From positions 558,001-622,000 of the forward strand of contig OZ247586.1 of assembly GCA_965233855.1 (NCBI GenBank): 64,000 nucleotides of DNA, written 5' to 3'. Within the stretch, counting starts at the first letter, position 1, and each line of letters opens with the position of its first letter. The notes under the pieces are model-generated. The model had not been told where the DNA came from. It saw only the letters and a list, made by a program, of their open reading frames with translations, and did not search any database. The position numbers were made by a program, and so were the translations under genes. This stretch comes from Megaera_A sp965233855 (GTDB lineage Bacteria; Pseudomonadota; Alphaproteobacteria; Rickettsiales; Rickettsiaceae). Shown one piece after another: positions 29,601 through 38,153 of this stretch.

Positions 29601-30079
29601 AAGGTCCAAATGTGATGCAGGGTTATATAAAACCTGATAACCCAGGTGTTGTTGAGCCTACTAGTGTAGATAAGATTGGTAATGGTTGGTATGATACTGG
29701 AGATATAGTTTCAGTTGATGATGAAGGTTATGTAACAATTCTTGGCAGAGAAAAGCGTTTTGCAAAAATAGCTGGAGAAATGGTGTCCCTTGCAGCGGTT
29801 GAAGAAATGTTAATATCAGTTGATTCTGAGTTTGATTATGCAGCTGTGTGCGTTGAGGACGATAAGAAGGGTGAACAAATTGCACTCTTTACTACCAATA
29901 AAAATCTTAGGAGAGATGTGGTTGCTAAGAGCTGTAAAGAAAAACAACTTTCGGAATTGTATATACCAAAAGTAATTGTACCAATTAATGAGCTTCCTGT
30001 TTTAGCTACCGGAAAATTGAATTATAGATCAATGGTAGACATGGCTAAAAAAGAAACAGAGTTAAAAGTAGATAAATGA
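26603..30079 (+). CDS. aas: trifunctional MFS (LplT-like) / PlsC acyltransferase / acyl-ACP synthetase (Aas)
   Basis: One 1158-residue protein joins three modules. Residues 1-430 are a 12-helix MFS transporter of the lysophospholipid type (LplT). Residues about 445-640 are a PlsC-type acyltransferase with NHLSYID (His469, Asp474) and FPEGRT (536-541). Residues about 650-1158 are an AMP-forming acyl ligase with FTSGTEGKPK (814-823), EAYGVTEAAPG and WYDTGDI. Together these can take up lysophospholipid, activate fatty acid and re-acylate it, a sensible salvage route inside a host. E. coli has LplT apart from Aas; the fused form occurs in other bacteria. GGAG precedes the ATG. All key motifs are present. 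Confidence 0.92.
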   Translation: MDSNQFYLFKDRRFLPIFLVQFFGCLNDGILKNALIILVTFKLANELSVAPYVLVMLANVIFIAPFVFFASLAGQIADRYERSTIVKIIKGVEIGIVLLSSYGFYTTNLYILFTCITLMGIHSTFFGPIKYSVLPDKLKKDELLGANGFIEAGTFLSILIGTMMGGFYNFNNTLVIIFAITIAIAGFVASLFMPKSHNMNHDVKINLNIAKETLSMLKHATSKNQVYLAILGISWFWFIGAAILAQIPSLTRNTLGASEGVANLFLATFSIGVGVGSFWCNKIFSSKITTKYVFLAAIGISLFGIDLYFASKVAGISYEPEQLKTVLEFLTKKHYWRILIDLFFLAAIGGIYVVPLFAVMQYYSSPAYRSRIVAANNLINSLFMAGSTGILSFLFYMDFSIPSVILMVSMLNMVVAIYIYQLIPNSRVIPMRLWRAIFRLGFELSYNVDVKGIENFKKAGKRTVIVANHLSYIDPALIASNLPEEIQFAINMTVAKEWWVKPFLKILKTYPIEPNNPMAIKSLIEEVKKDKKIAIFPEGRTSVTGSLMKVYEGPGMIADKADATILPIRVDGTQFTIFSKVRKLMKGKFSFRRKITITILPPVKLNAPAGLDNRERRKFIGQSLYDIMSEMMFESSDYKETLFQSLINASKVYGKKTVIMQDIDNNSANYRNILLKSFVVADLIKRDSEPGEKIGLMMPGMVGSAITFFGMQAVGRVPAMINFTAGSSNVVSSCKTATIKTIYTSRKFIKKTELRGLVDAVREAGIAVIYLEDLRKFITPILKIKSLLATIFPQSYYETICIKRNDLDTAVILFTSGTEGKPKAVALSHRNIQANRCQVASRIDFNPYDCAFNALPLFHSFGLTGTLIMSLIGVKTFFYPSPLHYRIIPEIVYDVGASIMFGTDTFLSGYASYAHPYDFYSLRYVISGAEKLKSKTRQVWFDKFGIRIFEAYGVTEAAPGIAINTPMYDKPGTVGRLLPQIEYFLQPVEGIEEGGRLCVKGPNVMQGYIKPDNPGVVEPTSVDKIGNGWYDTGDIVSVDDEGYVTILGREKRFAKIAGEMVSLAAVEEMLISVDSEFDYAAVCVEDDKKGEQIALFTTNKNLRRDVVAKSCKEKQLSELYIPKVIVPINELPVLATGKLNYRSMVDMAKKETELKVDK

Positions 30080-30113
30080 TTTAATTTGCAATAGTTAGAT
30101 TAAATCATTTATC
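30071..30113. terminator. long perfect inverted repeat between convergent genes
   Basis: GATAAATGATTTAA (30071-30084) and TTAAATCATTTATC (30100-30113) are exact reverse complements, 14 bp, with a 15-nt loop. The left arm includes the aas stop codon. It lies between aas and the convergent decayed gene. There is no long T tract, so termination is likely but not certain. Confidence 0.6.
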
Positions 30114-30136
30114 ACATTAATAGTTTGCCTATGCAT

Positions 30137-31387
30137 TTACATTTCCTCGAAATATTCAAAGAAGAAATACTTTATATCACCAAGAAAGGGTAATTGGCTG
30201 TCTAATGGACCGCTTGTAGTAATATGTGAATAATCTGGAATCTCTGTAGTAATTACAGATTTATCACGAGTTGAGAATTGCAAATCTCCTAATTGCCTTG
30301 TTGATTGCAGGTTGTCTTTATCTAATGCGACCTGGTATTTTATGCTCATCAGCGCACCAAGTTCAGAGTGTATTCGTTTTATATCTGGAGTTTTTATTCC
30401 GAACCCAACTCCTTCAGCTGAGATTTCTAAGTTTTCTACATCGTTATCTTTTACAGCTCTATTAAGTTCTTTCTGAATAGTAAGAGTTTGTCGTTCTGTA
30501 TAAGGTTGATTACTTTGAATATAGATAATAAACTTTGTTTGATCTCCAAAACCACCATTTTTTATTCGAGCAATTAGTGCGTCCGCATAGTCTTTTGCTT
30601 TAGTTGCTGTATTAGGTTGTATATCTCCCCGCACTTTTTGTATCTACAACCCCTATATTATCAGCAAATAAAGTTTGAAGTACATCACCAACCATCAGAA
30701 TTTCTGTTAAATTTTCACCGGTGTCTGAGTAATTTAAATGCGTTCTTCCTGCTCTAAAACCGCCTGGTATATCAGAGGCACCCCATTCATATTTTATTAC
30801 AGGCTGATCTTCATCAATTTCCGTGTTAGTTTTGTGTGCAAGTTCTAACATATATTCCACGCCTCCTGCTATTATTTCTGCAGATGAGCCATGTGATAAT
30901 TCAATATCTTCAATTCTTTATCACCTTCTACATTCAGTCCTTTTGCTTGATTATATAAATAATCTAATACTCTAGTAGTTACAGTAATCCTTGTTGCTCC
31001 AAGAATGACTGCTCCATCGTATGAAGTATATGATAGAGCTATTCTTTTTACTAAATTTAACTTTTTGGCTTCAATAACATATTGAGTTTGATATGTTTCC
31101 ATCCATATTTGATTGGTTAATTCATTTCATTCTTGATTTGCTGTTCTATTAAAAGCATGTTGTCCAATGTATAGTAAAAGATCTAGCTCATCTTGAGTAG
31201 AGATATCATTATTATTAAATAGTAGTTTTACATCAAAGTTTCTAGGGTCAGATTGATTTGCTCCAGATTTAACTAAAGCGCCCATTGTTGAATGCAAAGC
31301 AATACCCTTGATAAGCACAATGTGACAGAACAGCTGCAATACAAACGGCTCCAAGTGAAACTGCTTTAGCTACAAAACTACTTATCT
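30137..31387 (-). pseudogene. decayed gene, product unrecognised
   Basis: Reading the minus strand from 31387, coding sequence jumps frames at least four times. It begins with an Ala-rich hydrophobic segment (FVAKAVSLGAVCIAAVL), then ALHSTMGALVKSGANQ, then KRIALSYTSYDGAVILGATRITV, then ELSHGSSAEIIAGGVEYMLELAHK, then GDVLQTLFADNIGVVD, then KFIIYIQSNQPYTERQTLTIQ and an acidic aromatic end at 30137. Together this would be about 400 residues with one N-terminal membrane or signal segment. I cannot assign a family. The frameshifts are spread over the length, so the gene is long dead. Confidence 0.7.
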
Positions 31388-31469
31388 AATTCTATTATCA
31401 ACCATAGGTAGTACTGTCGATGTCTAAGTGAGATATTGAGTGAAGATGAGATTAAGGTAATAAATATCA

Positions 31470-33539
31470 TTATTTTACATTAAACACACTAGATACAAAT
31501 ACTAAATCTTCCGCAGCTTCTTTCAGGTAATCAAATCTTCCTGATGCACCCATGTGACCAAAATCCATATTAGTTTTAAGGAATAGTTTGTTATTATCTA
31601 GCTTTCTGTCACGAAGGCGCGCTACCCATTTTGCTGCTTCCCAGTAACCAACTCTTGGGTCTGATAAACCAGCTGTTATGAAGAGGTGAGGGTAGTTTTG
31701 CACCTTTACATTTTCATATGGAGAATAGCTTAAAATATAATCAAAATATTCTTTATCTTTTGGATTACCCCATTCCTTAAATTCACCTGGAGTTAATGGC
31801 AGATCTTCGTCAAGCATTGTATTTAATACATCAACAAAAGGGACGTGAGCAATAGCTGCCTTGAATAGTTCAGGTTTTTGGTTAATTACATTTCCTATTA
31901 ACATTCCACCAGCACTGCCTCCTGCAACGACTATCTTACCTTTTGAAGTATAGTTCTCTTTTGCTAGAAACTCTGCTGATGCTAGAAAATCGTTGAATGT
32001 TTTTTCTTTATTTAAGAATTTTGCAGCTTCATACCAATCATGCCCTAAATCATCACCGCCTCTTATATGAGCTATAGCATAAACAAAACCTCTATTTGCA
32101 AGTGAAATTGCCGAGTTTCTAAAAGCTGGTGCTATAGAAATGCCATATGAACCATAACCATAGAGGTATAGTGGGTTTGATCCATCTTTTTTGAATAGTG
32201 ATTTTTTATAGAAAAGGCTGACTGGCACTTCTACACCATCAGTTTTTATATATAATCTTTCAACTTTATATTCTTCAGGATTAAAACCACTAGGAATTTC
32301 TTGAACCTTTAATGTATCTAGCTTGTTTTTATCAAAAGTATATTTATAAACGGTGCTTGGTTTTGCAAGTGAAGCATAATTTACTCGGATATCATTTTCC
32401 CTGTAATTCGTAGAGTATATACTCGCTGTGTAAGCTTCATCTGGGAAGTTAATAGATTGTTCTTGATTGACAGATAATTTTTTAACAATAGCTTCAGATA
32501 AACCTTTTACTTTATAATTAAGTAGTAAAAAATCTTTTGTTATATCAAAACTAGAGAGATATTTATCTGTTTCTTCTTCAATATAGCTATCCCATATTTT
32601 ATTCATTGAATAATCTTTTGATTCAACTTTTAGGATATGGAAATTTTTAGCTCCATCATTTGTGCTTTTATAAAAATAGTTGCCACCATGATCAATGGAC
32701 ACCAAGATTCTATCTTTTCTTTTTGATAACATTTTTGGTGTGAACTCTTTATCATTCATATCAATATACAAAACTTCATTACTATCATGTCCATCTACAT
32801 TTATAAGAATGTATTCCTTGCTAGATGTTTTTGACGCTGATACTAGGTATAGTGGGTTTTTTTCATGATAGATCAATTTATCATCTTTTATATCTGTTCC
32901 AAGTGCATGAAACATAATCTTTTCTCTACGCCAGTTTTCTGTTGTTGGTGAGTAGAAAAAACCTGATTGATCTTCATGCCAAACGATTGATCCTATTGTA
33001 TTGCTTATTTCTTCTTGTAAGAATTTTTTATTTTCTAGATCATATATTTTAATTGAATATTTTTCTCCACCTGTAAAATCAACAGAATAAGCCATTAGCT
33101 TATGATCCGGACTGATCGAGAAAGCTCCAAGAGAAGTGAATTCTTTACCTTTCGCAATTTGATTTACGTCTAATATTATTTCTTCTTTGGCCTCTGTGGA
33201 TCCATATTTTCTGCAGTAAATAGTATAATCTTTATCTGCTTCAGTACGTGAGTAATAGTAATAATCATCACGTTTTGTATATGTTGATGTATCTTCTAAT
33301 TTTATTCTACCTTTCAACTCTTCAAAAAACTCTGTTTTTTTATTTTCAAGAGGTGCTAGATAGTTTTGATAATATGAATTTTCCTCTTCAAGGTAAGATA
33401 AAACCTTTTTATCTTTAACATTATCAGGCCACCCATCCGCTCTAAGCCAGCTATATTCATCTTCAAGTTTTACACCATGATGTTCATATGTATGTGATAC
33501 CTTATCAGCTATTGGTGTTTTTAATTGATTTATGTTCAT
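31470..33539 (-). CDS. ptrB: oligopeptidase B (S9A serine peptidase)
   Basis: A cytoplasmic peptidase cutting short peptides after Arg or Lys. The start is set at 33539 (MNINQLKTPIADKV), where AAGGAG lies about 9 nt upstream; the frame is open for 18 more codons but without such a site. It has 689 residues. The N-terminal part is a beta-propeller opening with HGVKLEDEYSWLR. The hydrolase domain carries the nucleophile in GGSAGGM (Ser about 542), the Asp in GLSDPRVGYWE and the His in FGHMGASGRF. It is the last gene of a minus-strand cluster, about 64 nt after nrdR. Confidence 0.93.
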   Translation of the reverse strand: MNINQLKTPIADKVSHTYEHHGVKLEDEYSWLRADGWPDNVKDKKVLSYLEEENSYYQNYLAPLENKKTEFFEELKGRIKLEDTSTYTKRDDYYYYSRTEADKDYTIYCRKYGSTEAKEEIILDVNQIAKGKEFTSLGAFSISPDHKLMAYSVDFTGGEKYSIKIYDLENKKFLQEEISNTIGSIVWHEDQSGFFYSPTTENWRREKIMFHALGTDIKDDKLIYHEKNPLYLVSASKTSSKEYILINVDGHDSNEVLYIDMNDKEFTPKMLSKRKDRILVSIDHGGNYFYKSTNDGAKNFHILKVESKDYSMNKIWDSYIEEETDKYLSSFDITKDFLLLNYKVKGLSEAIVKKLSVNQEQSINFPDEAYTASIYSTNYRENDIRVNYASLAKPSTVYKYTFDKNKLDTLKVQEIPSGFNPEEYKVERLYIKTDGVEVPVSLFYKKSLFKKDGSNPLYLYGYGSYGISIAPAFRNSAISLANRGFVYAIAHIRGGDDLGHDWYEAAKFLNKEKTFNDFLASAEFLAKENYTSKGKIVVAGGSAGGMLIGNVINQKPELFKAAIAHVPFVDVLNTMLDEDLPLTPGEFKEWGNPKDKEYFDYILSYSPYENVKVQNYPHLFITAGLSDPRVGYWEAAKWVARLRDRKLDNNKLFLKTNMDFGHMGASGRFDYLKEAAEDLVFVSSVFNVK

Positions 33540-33603
33540 AATATTTTCTCCTTGAAAAAATAGGGCAATTATCGGAATTAATATGGTTTTCATTTTGTAT
33601 AGT

Positions 33604-34053
33604 CTAGTTTTTTATTTTGCTAATAAATTTTGCAAAATCTTGAGCATTTGCGAAGTCTTTATATACTGATGCAAATCTTATATATGCTACAGGGTCAATT
33701 TTTGCAAGTTCTTGCATAATTAATTTTCCTATTGTTCTAGTTTTAATTTCTCTAGTACTAGAGCTTTCTAATTCTAGCACTATCTTATCTGTTAATTTTT
33801 CTATATCATCGTCTGTAAAATTTCTTTTTCTAAGAGCAGTTGATATAGCTTTTAAAATTTTAGTTTTATCAAAAGGGCGTTTTGCGCCTGCTCTTTTTAC
33901 TACAACTAATTCTCTAAATTGGATGCGTTCGAAGGTTGTAAAGCGTCCGTTGCATTTATTGCAATGGCGTCGTCTGCGGACGACTCTAGATTCGTCACTA
34001 TCCCTAGAGTCTTTTACAGATGTGTTTTTTGCTTCGCAGAAAGGGCATTTCAT
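33604..34053 (-). CDS. nrdR: transcriptional repressor NrdR
   Basis: A nucleotide-sensing repressor of ribonucleotide reductase genes. At 149 residues it is normal in length. The N-terminal zinc ribbon has Cys3, Cys6, Cys31 and Cys34 with RRRRHCNKC between, and an ATP-cone domain begins at LVVVKRAGAKRPFDKTKI. The gene lies 3 nt after glyA, so the two are very probably co-transcribed. Confidence 0.95.
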   Translation of the reverse strand: MKCPFCEAKNTSVKDSRDSDESRVVRRRRHCNKCNGRFTTFERIQFRELVVVKRAGAKRPFDKTKILKAISTALRKRNFTDDDIEKLTDKIVLELESSSTREIKTRTIGKLIMQELAKIDPVAYIRFASVYKDFANAQDFAKFISKIKN

Positions 34054-34056
34054 AAA

Positions 34057-35325
34057 TTATAAGGTATGTTTTTGATAAATAGGGAACTTTGCAGTTAGGT
34101 TTTTTGCTTTGGTGAAAACTATTTCCTCAATATCTGAATTTTCTTCTGACTTTTTTAAACCATCTAAAACATCAGCTATTAAATTTCCTGTTTCAGTAAA
34201 TTCCTCTTCTTTGAATCCTCTAGTTGTGCATGCCGGGGTTCCAAGACGCACACCAGATGTTATGAATGGTGAAGTGTTATCATAAGGAACTGTGTTTTTA
34301 TTTGAAGTTATTCCAGCTCGTTCTAGTGATTCTGATGCAGTCTTACCCGTTATTCCATGCTTTCTAAGATCTAGAACAACTATGTGATTTACAGTTCCAC
34401 CTGTTAATATATCATATCCTCTGTTTTCTAGTGTTTTTCCGAGAGTTTTGGCATTGGCAAGTACTTGCTTTATATAATTTTTGTAATCATCAGAAAGAGC
34501 TTCCTTAAAAGCTACTGCTTTTGCAGCGATTACGTGCATTAGTGGCCCACCTTGCAATCCTGGAAATACAGCTTTGTTCATCAATTTTCCAATTTCAGAG
34601 TCATCAGATAATATTATACCACCCCTAGGACCGCGAAGTGTTTTGTGAGTAGTTGAAGTTGCAACATGTGCATGTGGGAATGGGTTAGGGTGCTCTCCAG
34701 CTGCTATAATGCCTGAGATGTGAGCAATATCAGCCATTAAATATGCACCAACTTTATCTGCAATTTCTCTAAATCTTTTGAAATCTAATTCTTGTGTATA
34801 GCTAGAAAATCCAGCAATAATTAGCTTTGGCTTATGTTCTAATGCTAATTTTTCTACTTCAGCAAAATCTATATGGTTTTTTTCTTTGTCAACTCCATAA
34901 AAAACCGGATTAAACCATTTTCCTGATTGGTTTGGTGCTGCGCCATGAGTTAGGTGTCCACCGCAATCAAGAGACATGGCTAATATCGTGTCACCTGGCT
35001 GTAGTAATGCAAGATATACGGCTTGGTTTGCTTGAGAACCAGAGTGAGGTTGAACATTTGCATATGAGCAATTAAAGAGTTCTTTTAGACGTTTACGAGC
35101 CAAGTTCTCGGCTTTATCTACTTCATCACAACCGCAATAATATCTTTTTCCTGGAAATCCTTCTGCGTATTTATTAGTTAGTACAGATCCTTGTGCTTCC
35201 ATAACAGCTTTGCTTGCAAAGTTTTCAGATGCAATCAGTTCAATACAATCTTCTTGCCTGCTACTTTCACTAGCTATGATTGAGTCTATTTCTGGATCAA
35301 TTGTTTTTAAGTTTTGATTTATCAT
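34057..35325 (-). CDS. glyA: serine hydroxymethyltransferase
   Basis: A PLP enzyme converting serine and tetrahydrofolate to glycine and methylene-tetrahydrofolate, feeding one-carbon metabolism. The 422-residue length is normal. Motifs seen: IELIASENFAS, GKRYYCGCDEVD, VQPHSGSQAN, and the PLP lysine in STTHKTLRGPRGG (Lys228). GGPLMHVIAAKAVAF and TSGVRLGTPA follow. It sits in the minus-strand cluster between the esterase gene (9-nt gap) and nrdR (3-nt gap). Confidence 0.97.
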   Translation of the reverse strand: MINQNLKTIDPEIDSIIASESSRQEDCIELIASENFASKAVMEAQGSVLTNKYAEGFPGKRYYCGCDEVDKAENLARKRLKELFNCSYANVQPHSGSQANQAVYLALLQPGDTILAMSLDCGGHLTHGAAPNQSGKWFNPVFYGVDKEKNHIDFAEVEKLALEHKPKLIIAGFSSYTQELDFKRFREIADKVGAYLMADIAHISGIIAAGEHPNPFPHAHVATSTTHKTLRGPRGGIILSDDSEIGKLMNKAVFPGLQGGPLMHVIAAKAVAFKEALSDDYKNYIKQVLANAKTLGKTLENRGYDILTGGTVNHIVVLDLRKHGITGKTASESLERAGITSNKNTVPYDNTSPFITSGVRLGTPACTTRGFKEEEFTETGNLIADVLDGLKKSEENSDIEEIVFTKAKNLTAKFPIYQKHTL

Positions 35326-35334
35326 AGCTATCTC

Positions 35335-35967
35335 CTATTTTAAGTTTTTTAAAAAATCTAATGCAAATTCTATTCCTGATCCATCGATTGAGTGAGTTAG
35401 ATTAGGAATAATTAAAAGTTTGTGCTCTATAGAATTTTGTTTGCAATATTCTGCAAGTTTTATGCTTTCATTAGCCTCAACAATATCGTCTTCTTCTCCA
35501 TGAACAATACAAAATGGTGTAGATGTATTTTTAAGAGTCTCAGGTGGAATCAACCTACCAGAAAAACCTATCATTGCCTTATATGGCTCTGCCTGAATCA
35601 GAGTTAGATATACTCCCATCATTGTCCCTTGAGAAAAGCCAAATAATACCGTGTTTTTGTTATCAATTCCAAGTTCTTTCTGCTTTACATAAATTTGTTC
35701 TTGAACTTTTGAAGCGTTGTTTTTTGCCAAATTTATTATAGTTTTTGGTGATCGGTCTTGCAGACTAAACCATTGACGTCCAAAAGGAGCCATATCATAT
35801 GGTTCAATTCCATGTGGTGATATGAATTGGTACTCTGTAAGTGGTTTTTGTATGTAAGGTACTAAACTAATTAGGTCATTTCCGTCAGATCCAACTCCAT
35901 GAAGAAATACCATTAATTTTGTAGGCTTATCATTTAAAGCTTTTATTTCTGGATAGTCGCTATGCAT
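35335..35967 (-). CDS. alpha/beta-hydrolase, carboxylesterase/phospholipase family
   Basis: 210 residues, the usual size for the acyl-protein-thioesterase-like carboxylesterase family. FLHGVGSDGND forms the oxyanion region. The nucleophile is Ser112 in GFSQGT, the acid is Asp161 or the adjacent Asp160 in HGEEDDIV, and the His is His192 in LTHSIDG. There is no signal peptide, so it is cytoplasmic unless secreted by another route. The natural substrate cannot be told from sequence. The start overlaps the nth 3' end by 8 nt. Confidence 0.88.
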   Translation of the reverse strand: MHSDYPEIKALNDKPTKLMVFLHGVGSDGNDLISLVPYIQKPLTEYQFISPHGIEPYDMAPFGRQWFSLQDRSPKTIINLAKNNASKVQEQIYVKQKELGIDNKNTVLFGFSQGTMMGVYLTLIQAEPYKAMIGFSGRLIPPETLKNTSTPFCIVHGEEDDIVEANESIKLAEYCKQNSIEHKLLIIPNLTHSIDGSGIEFALDFLKNLK

Positions 35968-36595
35968 TATTCTCTCTATAATATTTACAATATTTTGTTA
36001 TTGGGCACTCTGAGCAAAGAGGTTTTCTTGCTTTACACGTGTATCTTCCGTGCAAAATTAGCCAATGATGCCCATGAGTAAGCCACTTATTTGGTATTTT
36101 CTTTAATAGATCTTTTTCAACCTTTTCAGGTGTGGATCCCTTGCTAAATCCTATTCTATTAGAGACTCTGTGTACGTGAGTATCTACTGCCATTGTGGGT
36201 TTACCAAATGCGCAGTTTAAAATTACGTTAGCTGTCTTTCTTCCAATACCAGGTAGTTTTATTAATTCATCAAATTCTGATGGAATTTCAGAGTTATATT
36301 TATCGATTAAAATACGGCAAAGTGCAATAATATTTTTTGCTTTTGAGTTATATAATCCAATTGTTTTGATATATGTCTTTAATTTATTTTCACCCAAGGA
36401 TAATATTTTTTCTGGATTATTATATGTTGAGAACAAACTCTTTGTTGCTTTATTTACAGAAATATCAGTAGCTTGTGCTGATAATATAACAGCTACACTT
36501 AATGTAAAATTATTTGTAAATTCTAATTCAGTTTCTGGTGATGGGTTGTTATCACTAAAAATTTGGAAGATTTCATCAATGCTCTTACTGTTCAT
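35960..36595 (-). CDS. nth: endonuclease III (DNA glycosylase/AP lyase)
   Basis: Base-excision repair enzyme removing oxidised pyrimidines. 211 residues. The helix-hairpin-helix LPGIGRKTANVIL holds the catalytic Lys120, and Asp138 sits in VDTHVHRV. The iron-sulphur cluster ligands follow the C-x6-C-x2-C-x5-C rule at Cys187, 194, 197 and 203. It is the first gene of the minus-strand cluster. It is divergent from grxD, and the 237-nt gap between them should hold promoters for both sides. An inverted repeat (ACTAAA/TTTAGT) around 36670-36705 in this gap could be an operator. Confidence 0.96.
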   Translation of the reverse strand: MNSKSIDEIFQIFSDNNPSPETELEFTNNFTLSVAVILSAQATDISVNKATKSLFSTYNNPEKILSLGENKLKTYIKTIGLYNSKAKNIIALCRILIDKYNSEIPSEFDELIKLPGIGRKTANVILNCAFGKPTMAVDTHVHRVSNRIGFSKGSTPEKVEKDLLKKIPNKWLTHGHHWLILHGRYTCKARKPLCSECPITKYCKYYRENNA

Positions 36596-36832
36596 AAGTT
36601 ATTTTATAATAAAATAGTATTTGAGTTATTATAGATATTATGTACCAACAATAAAGATATGTTTTATCGTATACTAAAATATTGCAAAATTTAGTGTATA
36701 TTTTTTATATTGGCACTATTTTATAGGAAATAAATATAAACTAGCTTATATTGAAGGAAAGTTGCTACTTTTTGTAGAGGTATTTTGTAATATCTAGTTA
36801 AATAATTAATCTATAAATAACAAGGATAAAAT

Positions 36833-37210
36833 ATGAGTAAAAATAAAGTTTTTGATCAAATAAAAGAGCAAGTTTCACAAAATGAAGTAGTTTTATTTAT
36901 GAAAGGGGCTGCAGATTTTCCTCAATGCGGATTTTCAGCAATGGTAGTTGGTATTTTGCAAACTATGGGATTGAAATTTAAAGATATAAATGTCCTTGCT
37001 GATTCTGATTTAAGACAGGGCATAAAAGATTTTTCAGATTGGCCTACAATTCCTCAATTATATATTGCAGGGGAGTTTGTAGGTGGTTGTGATATTGTCC
37101 GTGAACTTTATGAAAGTGGAGAATTAAATAATATACTGAAGCACAATCATAATGAGCCTGTAGGTGCAAATAATCCATCTTCTAGTCATACAGTTGAAGA
37201 TGGAAATTAA
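36833..37210 (+). CDS. grxD: monothiol glutaredoxin (Grx4/GrxD type)
   Basis: A CGFS glutaredoxin that carries or delivers iron-sulphur clusters. The CGFS motif is at 32-35 in FPQCGFSAM. WPTIPQLYIAGEFVGGCDIV follows as in the family. At 125 residues it has a short polar tail beyond the usual end. AAGGATAAA lies before the ATG. The next gene begins 6 nt after the stop. Confidence 0.95.
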   Translation: MSKNKVFDQIKEQVSQNEVVLFMKGAADFPQCGFSAMVVGILQTMGLKFKDINVLADSDLRQGIKDFSDWPTIPQLYIAGEFVGGCDIVRELYESGELNNILKHNHNEPVGANNPSSSHTVEDGN

Positions 37211-37216
37211 ATTACT

Positions 37217-38149
37217 ATGACAAATGAAGCGATTTTAGTAAAAAATCTTGTAAAACAGTATGATGATAAAAGGATAGGAGAGGGAGCTCTTGCTCTAGAT
37301 TCTTTGAATCTTAAAATTCCTATAGGGTCAATTTTTGGCCTGCTTGGCCCAAACGGAGCTGGGAAATCCACCTTAATCAATATACTTGCTGGCACTGTGG
37401 TTAAAACTAGTGGTGAAGTTAGTATATTAGGAGCTGATATTTCCGACTATCCTAAAAAAGCAAAAAGCTTAATAGGAATAGTGCCTCAGGAAGTAGTATT
37501 TGATACTTTTTTTTCAATTCAACAAGCATTAGAATTTACTGCAGGATATTTTGGAGTAAAACCTGAAAATAGAAAAACAGAAGAGATACTTAAAGTTCTT
37601 GGTTTGTGGAGTAAAAGAAAAAGTTTTCCTCAACAACTATCTGGTGGAATGAAAAGAAGGTTTTTAATAGCAAAAGCAATGGTTCATTCGCCACAAGTGT
37701 TAGTTCTTGATGAACCAACAGCTGGCGTGGATATTGATCTTAGAACTCAGCTTTGGGAATATGTTGTCGAGCTTAATAAACAAGGAATTACAATAATTAT
37801 AACTACGCATTATCTAGCAGAAGCACAAGAACTGTGCGACGAAATTGCTTTTATTAATAAAGGGAAAATTATAAAACAAGATACAAAAGCTAATTTGTTA
37901 TCAGAACTTGGTAACCGTTATATTGATATTGAATTTAATAATTCTATTGATAAGGCTAGCTTGAATATATCGCCTGAACTTGTTTATAAAATTATTGCGG
38001 ATAATAAAGTGAGATTTCAATTACATTCCGAGGGTAATAATTATACTAATCTACTCAAGAAGATATCTAGTACTGGTGTGGATATCAAGGATATTAGAGT
38101 GTCACAACCTGATCTTGAGAAGATTTTTCATAAAATAATGAAAGATTAA
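37217..38149 (+). CDS. ABC transporter ATP-binding protein (ABC-2/drug type)
   Basis: 310 residues. Walker A GPNGAGKS is at 44-51, the signature is LSGGMKRR, and Walker B reads VLVLDEPTAG, then the switch His in ITTHYLAEA. The C-terminal extension after about 220 is typical of ABC-2 exporters (CcmA/NodI-like). No permease gene stands next to it; its partner must be elsewhere or lost. It is packed tightly between grxD and ygfZ. Confidence 0.9.
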   Translation: MTNEAILVKNLVKQYDDKRIGEGALALDSLNLKIPIGSIFGLLGPNGAGKSTLINILAGTVVKTSGEVSILGADISDYPKKAKSLIGIVPQEVVFDTFFSIQQALEFTAGYFGVKPENRKTEEILKVLGLWSKRKSFPQQLSGGMKRRFLIAKAMVHSPQVLVLDEPTAGVDIDLRTQLWEYVVELNKQGITIIITTHYLAEAQELCDEIAFINKGKIIKQDTKANLLSELGNRYIDIEFNNSIDKASLNISPELVYKIIADNKVRFQLHSEGNNYTNLLKKISSTGVDIKDIRVSQPDLEKIFHKIMKD

Positions 38150-38153
38150 GTAA

